Positions 6,784 to 11,806 of a DNA stretch of 11,806 bases are shown here, piece by piece. The notes below the pieces were generated by a model. That model worked only from the letters and a program-made list of their open reading frames with translations. It was not told the DNA's origin and made no database searches. Both the position numbers and the translations under genes were made by a program. Source of the DNA: Euryarchaeota archaeon UBA58 (GTDB taxonomy: Archaea; Thermoplasmatota; Poseidoniia; Poseidoniales; Thalassarchaeaceae); NCBI GenBank assembly GCA_002498525.1, contig DAHR01000018.1:17341-29146 (forward strand), read 5' to 3'. Positions within the stretch are counted from its first letter, which is position 1. Each line of letters starts with the position of its first letter.

Positions 6784-6836
6784 GAGCACAGAGGTTGGTG
6801 ACAGTGCCAAAGTCCGTTGTGAACCTCTGAGTGCTC
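6784..6836. terminator. Long imperfect hairpin between the lipid kinase gene and tRNA-Ser (candidate bidirectional terminator)
   Basis: CAGAGGTT (6789-6796) pairs with AACCTCTG (6822-6829). Outside it GAGCA (6784-6788) pairs with TGCTC (6832-6836) after a 2-nt bulge, giving a 13-bp stem around a 25-nt loop. It sits between the stop of the kinase gene and the 3' end of the convergent tRNA-Ser gene. No U-tract follows on either strand, so it may stabilise 3' ends rather than terminate. Confidence 0.35.
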
Positions 6837-6855
6837 AGTGAGAGAAAAGTGAATT

Positions 6856-6941
6856 TGGCGCAGACGGAGAGATTTGAACTCCCGAGTCCAAGGGACACCG
6901 GATTTCAAATCCGGCGCTCTACCAGGCTAAGCGACGTCTGC
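6856..6941 (-). tRNA. tRNA-Ser (anticodon UGA), CCA encoded
   Basis: Read on -: the acceptor GCAGACG pairs perfectly with CGTCTGC (6935-6941 with 6860-6866). The D-stem is GCTT/GAGC with GG in the loop. The anticodon stem is CCGGA/TCCGG with loop TTTGAAA, and the anticodon TGA is at 6905-6907 (reads UCA). The T-arm is GGGAG/CTCTC with loop TTCAAAT. Between anticodon and T-arms lies a long variable arm (GTCC CTT GGAC), the class II hallmark of serine and leucine tRNAs. Discriminator G6859 (C on +) and CCA are encoded. It lies downstream of the oxidase operon on the same strand. Confidence 0.95.
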
Positions 6942-6989
6942 AGCAGCCTCGCGTGTTAGCAGGTTTCTGATGAACCTATACCCTTCACT

Positions 6990-7008
6990 CCGTCCGAAAA
7001 TCGAACGG
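6990..7008 (-). terminator. Possible hairpin terminator after the oxidase operon
   Basis: On - CCGTTCG and CGGACGG form a 7-bp stem (one U-G) with the loop ATTTT, about 50 nt after the subunit IV stop and before tRNA-Ser. The G-U pair becomes an A-C mismatch on +, so the structure favours the operon's strand. No U-run follows directly. The rest of the 117-base spacer shows only a short AGGTT/AACCT stem near 6961-6977. Confidence 0.25.
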
Positions 7009-7058
7009 TACTCCGGTTCCCCGACTTATCCCTCAGTGCGTGAGAGTGCGAGCGGCGC

Positions 7059-7421
7059 TTACAATCCGTAGGTTCCGGGCCTGCACCATGCTGGCAGGCC
7101 GGTGGTTGCATCAGGATGCGTCAGACCGATGAAGAGAACCATGACGATGATGAAGAAGGTCGGGAAGAGCGCCGTCAGCGTCAGGATCTTCGAGTCTTCA
7201 TCACCAAAAAGGTGCATGAAGATCGCAGCGATCATGGCGAATTTCGGAATCGCGATGAAAGTCAATATCCACAATGTCAACTGCTTCTCAGTCATGCCAT
7301 AATCGCCAGCGACGCCGCCCAGCGGCAGGTAGACGGCGACGACTTCAATCAAAGTCAGAATCATCAAGCCGAAGAAGTTCATCCAGTATGGATCCCTGCC
7401 GAGAATCTTGTAATGCGCCAT
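7059..7421 (-). CDS. Cytochrome c oxidase subunit IV (prokaryotic type)
   Basis: A small integral membrane protein of 120 residues with three predicted helices (about 14-36, 48-71, 79-101). The second helix ends in IFMHLFGDEDSK, matching the FMHL...E/D block of the bacterial/archaeal COX4 (CtaF-like) family. The subunit packs against subunits I and III and aids assembly; it carries no redox ligand. It is the last gene of the operon. GAGGTG, which overlaps the stop codon of subunit III, lies 7 nt before the ATG, separated by a run of adenines, so translation is probably coupled. The C-terminal tail after the last helix is short and contains one Cys (C113). Confidence 0.88.
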   Translation of the reverse strand: MAHYKILGRDPYWMNFFGLMILTLIEVVAVYLPLGGVAGDYGMTEKQLTLWILTFIAIPKFAMIAAIFMHLFGDEDSKILTLTALFPTFFIIVMVLFIGLTHPDATTGLPAWCRPGTYGL

Positions 7422-7432
7422 TTTTTTTCACC

Positions 7433-8467
7433 TCAATACAGATAGAAGAATGGGAACACCAGAACCCAAACCAAGTCGACGAAATGCCAGTAGAGTCCGA
7501 AGTACTCGATCGAGACCGCGTTAGTGGGGGTATAGCCGCCTCTCCAAGCCTTGTAAGTCATGTAACTCAGACCGATGATTCCACCAGCGACGTGAGCGCC
7601 GTGGGTTCCGGTGGTGACGTAGAACAATGAAGCCGAGACTTGTATGTTCATGATGAAGTCGTGGTAATCGTGGTGCGTGTAGGCATCGGCGTTGATGGTG
7701 TAACCTTCGGCGACGAGGGGGTGTATGTTCTGTTCGCTGATGCCGAGGAAGCCGATTTCTGGGATGTGGAAGCCGATGAACCACTCGACCATCTTCAGCG
7801 TCAGGAAGAGGACTGCTAGGCACCAGGTGCTGCCGAGATAGCGGTAGACCTTGCGGCGGCGGACCTCCTCGTCGATGTCAGGCATCTTGGCGTAACGCAG
7901 TGCTTGGACTATCGTGAATGACGAGAGGATGAGCGCGAAGGTGTTGATGGCGCCGGGTGTCAGATGCCAGCCGCTGGAAGCGATCAGGTGGCTGGCTGGC
8001 TCGAAGCAGGTGTAGGTCGCGCCCGAGACGAGTTCGTGCGAGGCTTCGAGGCGATCGTACATGTCGCCGCAGTTCTCGATGCCGAGCCGGTAGCGCATGT
8101 AAGTGCTGAAGAGCGAGGTGAAGACCATCATCTCCGACATCAGGAAGACCCAGACGGCGACCTTGCGAATCTGGATGTTCTTGAACGGGACGCCGGACGA
8201 GCGCGGCTCGTACGAACCATCGAAGGAGATGTCTTGGCGCCAGAAGATGAAGAGGCCGAAGCCGACGATTGCAAGGCCCAGTAAGATTCCAGGGATGTAA
8301 CCGGGAGTGTAGGTTCCGAAGGACCATGCCTGGGCCATCATGAAGAGGAAGAGGGCGATTCCCATGCTCATGAAGATAGGTGAGAATGAGTTGTGCGGCG
8401 CGCCGTGGCTCCAATCGTGCGGACCCCAAGGCTCCACGGGGTGGTCGGAGTCGCCGTAGCCGCTCAA
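7433..8467 (-). CDS. coxC: Cytochrome c oxidase subunit III
   Basis: A 344-residue membrane protein with seven predicted helices. Family marks are LMSEMMVFTSLF (109-120, with E112 equivalent to the SE-x-M-F glutamate), TGTHGAHV (286-293), and the terminal WHFVDLVWVLVFPFFYL (327-343). Subunit III stabilises the oxidase and sustains proton uptake into the D-channel. The loop between helices at about 123-170 is longer than usual and contains C133 and C154, which could form a disulfide outside the membrane. The start is TTG: its bases overlap the TGA of subunit I (TTGA), and GGAGG (8475-8479) lies 7 nt upstream. That pattern indicates translational coupling and supports a non-ATG start. Confidence 0.94.
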   Translation of the reverse strand: MSGYGDSDHPVEPWGPHDWSHGAPHNSFSPIFMSMGIALFLFMMAQAWSFGTYTPGYIPGILLGLAIVGFGLFIFWRQDISFDGSYEPRSSGVPFKNIQIRKVAVWVFLMSEMMVFTSLFSTYMRYRLGIENCGDMYDRLEASHELVSGATYTCFEPASHLIASSGWHLTPGAINTFALILSSFTIVQALRYAKMPDIDEEVRRRKVYRYLGSTWCLAVLFLTLKMVEWFIGFHIPEIGFLGISEQNIHPLVAEGYTINADAYTHHDYHDFIMNIQVSASLFYVTTGTHGAHVAGGIIGLSYMTYKAWRGGYTPTNAVSIEYFGLYWHFVDLVWVLVFPFFYLY

Positions 8468-10782
8468 TTGCTCGCCTCCTCTTCTTGGTCAGGAACCATC
8501 AGCCGATTGAACCAGGCCCCCATTCGAGTTGGTTCGTGCGCGATATGCTCGTTGGCATCGCGCAACTCAGGCAGATTGTTCCAATCGAAGCTGGGTGTTG
8601 GGGGTGGCGAGGACACCATCCACTCGAATGACCAACCGCCCCACGGGTCGGCAGGCGCCTTCTGACCTCGCACTAGCGAGGTCAGCATGTTAGCGACCAG
8701 AATCAGGTTCGAGAAGAAGAAGATGAAGGCGCTGACCGAGATGAAGAGATTCCAATCAGCAGCCCACTCCGGAAGGCTGGTGAAATCATCCGTGGTGATG
8801 AAGTAGGTGTGAGTACGGCGAGGCATTCCGACGACGCCGAGGCGGTGCATTGGCCAGAAGATGCCGTTGTAGGAGATGAACCCAATCAGGAAATGCAGGG
8901 TGCCGAGACGCTCATCGAGCATGCGACCGGTCATCTTTGGGTACCAGTAGTAGATCGCGGCGAACATACCGAAGACGGTGCCACCGACCAGCACGTAATG
9001 GAAGTGAGCGACGACGAAGTAGGTCTCGTGCAGGTGCAAATCCATGGCGATGGCGGGGAAATACATGCCAGAGATTCCACCCAAAGTGAAGGTGACGAGG
9101 AAGCCGAGCGCCCACAGCGTGTGAGTGCGATAGACCAGTGAGCCGCCGTGCATCGTCTTCAGCCAATTGAAGATCTTGATTCCAGTCGGCACGGCGACCA
9201 GCATCGTCGTCAGCATGGTGACAAAGCGGAGGGTTGGCGACATTCCGGATGTGAACATGTGGTGTCCATAGACGATGAATGAGAGCAGGCCGATTCCAGC
9301 CATCGCGTAAACCATCGAGCGGTAGCCGAAGATCGAGCGGCGAGCCGAGGTCGCGAGGACCTCGGAAATGACACCGAAGGCTGGAACGATGACGACGTAG
9401 ACCTCAGGGTGTCCGAAGTACCAGAACAGGTGACTCCACAGCAAGGGGTCCCCGCCAGCCGCCATATCGTAGAAGGCGGTGGAGATGGTGCGATCGAGAA
9501 AGACTTGGATGAGTCCGATTCCGAAGGCTGGAATCGAGAGGAAGAGCATGACGTTGGCGACGAGGATCGACCAAGTGAACAGTGGCATCTGCATCCAACC
9601 CATTCCCTTCGCGCGCATCACAGCTATCGTTGTCAGGAAGTTGATTCCAGTCAAGGTCGATGATGCGACGAGCATGATCTGGCCGGCGACCCAGAAGGTC
9701 ACGCCACGGTGAGCACCGGCGCTGACCACGTAAGGCGCGTAACCGGTCCAACCGGTGTCAGCGCCCTCACCAGAGAAGACGCCGGTGAAGATCAGCAGGG
9801 CGGCGAACGGTTGCAGCCAGAAGGAGAGTGCGTTGATCCTCGGCAGAGCGAGGTCGGGGGCACCGATCTGCAGCGGCACGATCCAATTGGCGAAGCCGGC
9901 GATGAGCGGCATCGCAGCGAGGAAGATCATCGTCGTGCCGTGCAGGGTGAAGAACTGGTTGTACTGGTCCTGTGAGATGAAACCGGTGTCGGGACCAGCC
10001 AACTGCACACGAATCATCATCGCCATGATTCCGCCGACACCGAGGAAGAACAGGCCTTGAACGAAGTACAGCGTACCAATCCTCTTGTGGTCGGTGCTGG
10101 TCAGCCAGCCGGTAATCCAAGGTGCGAGATAATCCCAGGTGAAGTTGTCGGGATTTGTGCGGTAGAATCCGTATAGGATGGTCACCGTGAGCAGAACCAA
10201 CGAGATCATGATCAGGGTTCCGAGCACCTTGAACGCATCAGCTGCCTCGAGTCCGGCGCCGGCTGAGCCAGCGACGGTGACATCGAGACGATTCCACTCA
10301 TCGATGCCGCCGGTGTTGGCACCGTCACCATTGACCGAGTTCACGTGCAGGATGAAATCGACATTACGGCCGTGGTCTGGAGAGGTCCACTCAATCGTCC
10401 AGGAGCGGTAGTCGTTACCGGCCTCGGTATGTGTGAGCTCTGTTGGTGAGCGTGCTTGGACCGTCGCATCGACGACAGAGAAATCACCATCGGATGCCCA
10501 GAGATTGAAGCCACCTGAGTTGACTCCACCTTCCGCGGGACCGCCACTGAAGGAGATTGTCAGAGTATAGGTGGTCGAGACATTGTATTCTTCGGGGAGA
10601 CCGGCGAGGGAGGGGATCACATTGCTGCTGGGTAGCGTGTTGTGGCAGTTGCAGCCTTGAGTCTGGATGTTGTCGCCACCGATTCCAGTCGGAAGTGAGT
10701 TGACGGCGGGTGATACGACCATCGCTATGGCGATGAAAACCAGAACCACCATACTGCGTGATATGACAGTCCTTCTCTCCAT
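8464..10782 (-). CDS. coxA: Cytochrome c oxidase subunit I fused to an N-terminal exported CxCH/Reeler-like domain
   Basis: Catalytic subunit reducing O2 to water and pumping protons. At 772 residues it is roughly 200 longer than typical. The COX1 part runs from about TSTDHKRIG (228-236). Ligands: heme a H281 and H595, CuB H458 (GHPEVY, with cross-link Y462), H507 and H508, heme a3 H593. D-channel N299, D310, N317 and E460 and K-channel K536 are present, so it is an A1-type pump. In front lie a signal/anchor helix (9-28), GCNCHN (43-48), a beta-rich domain (about 60-170, with LTISFSGG, GGFNLWA, WTIEWTSPDHG and NGDGANTGG), and an extra helix (184-206). The beta-rich pattern resembles Reeler/choice-of-anchor-V domains. 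Topology is consistent: domain outside, COX1 N-terminus inside. The ATG has GGAGG 7 nt upstream. No internal start with a ribosome-binding motif was seen at the domain boundary. Confidence 0.95.
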   Translation of the reverse strand: MERRTVISRSMVVLVFIAIAMVVSPAVNSLPTGIGGDNIQTQGCNCHNTLPSSNVIPSLAGLPEEYNVSTTYTLTISFSGGPAEGGVNSGGFNLWASDGDFSVVDATVQARSPTELTHTEAGNDYRSWTIEWTSPDHGRNVDFILHVNSVNGDGANTGGIDEWNRLDVTVAGSAGAGLEAADAFKVLGTLIMISLVLLTVTILYGFYRTNPDNFTWDYLAPWITGWLTSTDHKRIGTLYFVQGLFFLGVGGIMAMMIRVQLAGPDTGFISQDQYNQFFTLHGTTMIFLAAMPLIAGFANWIVPLQIGAPDLALPRINALSFWLQPFAALLIFTGVFSGEGADTGWTGYAPYVVSAGAHRGVTFWVAGQIMLVASSTLTGINFLTTIAVMRAKGMGWMQMPLFTWSILVANVMLFLSIPAFGIGLIQVFLDRTISTAFYDMAAGGDPLLWSHLFWYFGHPEVYVVIVPAFGVISEVLATSARRSIFGYRSMVYAMAGIGLLSFIVYGHHMFTSGMSPTLRFVTMLTTMLVAVPTGIKIFNWLKTMHGGSLVYRTHTLWALGFLVTFTLGGISGMYFPAIAMDLHLHETYFVVAHFHYVLVGGTVFGMFAAIYYWYPKMTGRMLDERLGTLHFLIGFISYNGIFWPMHRLGVVGMPRRTHTYFITTDDFTSLPEWAADWNLFISVSAFIFFFSNLILVANMLTSLVRGQKAPADPWGGWSFEWMVSSPPPTPSFDWNNLPELRDANEHIAHEPTRMGAWFNRLMVPDQEEEASN

Positions 10783-10794
10783 TATTCTCCCTCC

Positions 10795-11505
10795 TCAGGC
10801 GTGAACGCTGACACCTGCGATCATGTAGGCGTGGTTATCGCCGCAGTATTCCGTGCAGAGCAGGAGGAAATCCTCGACCTCATCCGCGATCAACCACTGC
10901 TTGGTAACTTGACTGGGCATGATGTCTTCCTTGATGCCCATCGATACGAACCATGGTGCGTGAATGACATCCTCCGAGGTCATCTCCGCGAGATAGACCT
11001 CGCCCTGCTTGAGATTGAGGAGTTTCTTGTCGTTGCCCTCGATCGTCGTCAGGCCCTGACTGCACAGATCCGCGTCGAGTTCGAGGCAATCGAAGTCCCA
11101 ATCCCATTGGAAGCCGGTTATCTCGAGGATATGGTAACAATCTGCAGTGAAACTGGAATCCGCATTAATCATCAGATTCGAGGATTCCCCAGCAACGCAC
11201 TCGTTACCGAACCAGCCATCGTCACTCGATGACCACAAATTGTCAATCGGAGCCCAAGCGATGAAGGTGAGATAGACAATCAGGATGAAGGGTACGACAG
11301 TCCAGGCCACTTCGAGTTTGAGACTGTCGTAATGAGCAGGGAAAACCCCGACTTCGAGATTGTCGACATTGTCGTCCACACCATCCTTCGAGCGGTAGTT
11401 GTAGGTGTGGTGATAGAGCCATCCGAAGGTGAAGGCGCCGACAAGAGCCGACCATAGGACAAACTCGTTCCAGAGGCTGTCGTAGAGAGGCGTGACCACA
11501 CTCAT
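10795..11505 (-). CDS. coxB: Cytochrome c oxidase subunit II with complete CuA site
   Basis: First gene of the operon, 236 residues. Two helices (about 14-31 and 66-84) anchor an extracytoplasmic cupredoxin domain that accepts electrons from a soluble donor. The binuclear CuA ligands are all present: H182 (DVIHAPW), C217, C221, H225 and M228 in CTEYCGDNHAYM; E219 is the backbone ligand position. The aromatic electron-entry patch is FQWDWDF (132-138). Between helix 2 and the CuA loop, the stretch about 93-165 is enlarged and acidic and contains four further cysteines (C103, C123, C140, C148) not part of CuA. No lipoprotein cysteine and no fused cytochrome c. The stop TGA lies 12 bp before the subunit I start. 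Confidence 0.94.
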   Translation of the reverse strand: MSVVTPLYDSLWNEFVLWSALVGAFTFGWLYHHTYNYRSKDGVDDNVDNLEVGVFPAHYDSLKLEVAWTVVPFILIVYLTFIAWAPIDNLWSSSDDGWFGNECVAGESSNLMINADSSFTADCYHILEITGFQWDWDFDCLELDADLCSQGLTTIEGNDKKLLNLKQGEVYLAEMTSEDVIHAPWFVSMGIKEDIMPSQVTKQWLIADEVEDFLLLCTEYCGDNHAYMIAGVSVHA

Positions 11506-11627
11506 CGCTATCCCTAACCGTGCGCGTGCGAGGTCTCCTTATGAGTGTAGGGTGTGGTAAATCGTGCCGCCTCTTGCGCCGCACTCGGAAACGACTTCAT
11601 AGAGCATCACCCAGAGGCCTTGACTGG
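11506..11627. promoter_or_regulatory. Divergent intergenic region upstream of the oxidase operon and the DUF167 gene
   Basis: This 122-base spacer must contain the promoter of the oxidase operon (read on -) and probably that of the + gene. Candidates for an AT-rich core element on - are CGATTTACC (about 11559-11567) and CTCATAAGG; neither is a convincing TATA box. The subunit II start is preceded by TTAGGGATAGCG, only a weak Shine-Dalgarno. Confidence 0.3.
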
Positions 11628-11806
11628 ATGGGCTCTGAATGGCTGCGTTTGTCCGCTTCCAGCACCCTCGTCGAGGTTGATATACAGCCGAGCGCGAAGC
11701 GTTCAGAAGTAGTTGGAATCGAGCCTTGGCGCGGCCGGCTCAAGGTCGCTGTTCGCGCGCCGCCAGTCGACGGTGAAGCCAATGCCGAACTGATCGAAGT
11801 CGTCGC
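11628..11806 (+). CDS. DUF167 (YggU-like) family protein, 5' end only
   Basis: Open from ATG 11628 to the window end (59 codons, truncated by the boundary). The visible part begins MGSEWLRLSASSTLVEVDIQ and continues with QPSAKRSEVVGIEPWRGRLK and VAVRAPPVDGEANAELIEVV. That is the DUF167 signature: V-x-V-x-P-x-A-x-x-x-x-V, then GxLKVxVxAPPVDGxANxxLI. The family is small (about 100 residues) and widespread in bacteria and archaea, with a known fold but no established biochemical role. The motif match is strong; the function is unknown. The start could be a few codons upstream, since no stop closely precedes the ATG; AGAGG lies 10 nt before it. Confidence 0.85.
   Translation, partial: MGSEWLRLSASSTLVEVDIQPSAKRSEVVGIEPWRGRLKVAVRAPPVDGEANAELIEVV

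Noticed and set aside
7078..7100. Perfect GC-rich hairpin GGCCTGC/GCAGGCC with a 9-nt loop near the operon end
   Set aside because: It lies inside the last codons of the subunit IV gene (GLPAWCRPG region) and is not followed by a U-tract; probably a coincidence of coding sequence.
10150..10260. Possibility that the exported domain and COX1 are two genes joined by a sequencing error
   Set aside because: The frame is continuous, the extra helix gives a consistent topology, and no start codon with a ribosome-binding motif was found near the boundary, unlike every other junction in this operon.
10801..11232. Open frame of 143 codons on + opposite subunit II
   Set aside because: The opposite strand encodes a complete CuA subunit with all ligands; the + frame shows no recognisable domain and is a shadow.
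11597..11782. Open frame of 61 codons on - at the right end
   Set aside because: It is antisense to the DUF167 coding sequence, which has a strong family motif, and the frame itself resembles nothing.

Overview
The window looks like a chromosomal segment of an aerobic euryarchaeon, most plausibly a planktonic marine Poseidoniia (Marine Group II/III) type. The archaeal signals are a flap endonuclease 1 with a C-terminal PCNA-binding motif, a TrmG10-type tRNA methyltransferase and an archaeal-looking tRNA-Arg. A full heme-copper oxidase operon and a bacterial-type RibD fit the chimeric, oxygen-respiring gene content of that group. The lineage is an inference from family content; there is no rRNA or marker gene to settle it.

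Layout. (1) Bases 1-975 hold the 3' end of a secreted or surface protein on +: a Gln/Gly/Asn-rich tract followed by Asp-rich calcium-binding repeats with a 35-36-residue period. (2) A convergent FEN-1 gene on - (TTG start) is followed, divergently, by the tRNA methyltransferase gene on + (probable GTG start), then tRNA-Arg(UCG), whose 3' end is mirrored by a downstream inverted repeat. (3) A cysteine-synthase-family gene and ribD lie on -. (4) A diacylglycerol-kinase-family lipid kinase gene lies on +, divergent from ribD. (5) tRNA-Ser(UGA) on - is followed by the genes of an aa3-type oxidase, also on -, transcribed in the order subunit II, I, III, IV. They are tightly packed (12-nt gap, stop/start overlap, 11-nt gap), and subunits I, III and IV have a Shine-Dalgarno-like motif 7 nt before the start. 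(6) The 5' end of a DUF167 gene on + closes the window.

How the genes work together: subunits I-IV form a proton-pumping terminal oxidase. Subunit II carries a complete CuA site. Subunit I carries all heme/CuB ligands, the D- and K-channel residues and the A1-type GHPEVY motif. The other genes (replication/repair nuclease, tRNA modification, cysteine and riboflavin metabolism, lipid kinase) are housekeeping functions in short transcription units.

The most unusual item is subunit I. It is 772 residues long because an exported N-terminal domain with a C-x-C-H motif and a Reeler/choice-of-anchor-V-like beta-sandwich pattern is fused in frame through an extra transmembrane helix to an otherwise complete COX1. 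Also notable are extra extracytoplasmic cysteines in subunits II and III and the 16-bp inverted repeat overlapping the 3' end of tRNA-Arg. No mobile element, CRISPR array or rRNA is visible, and no stretch over 300 bases lacks a gene.
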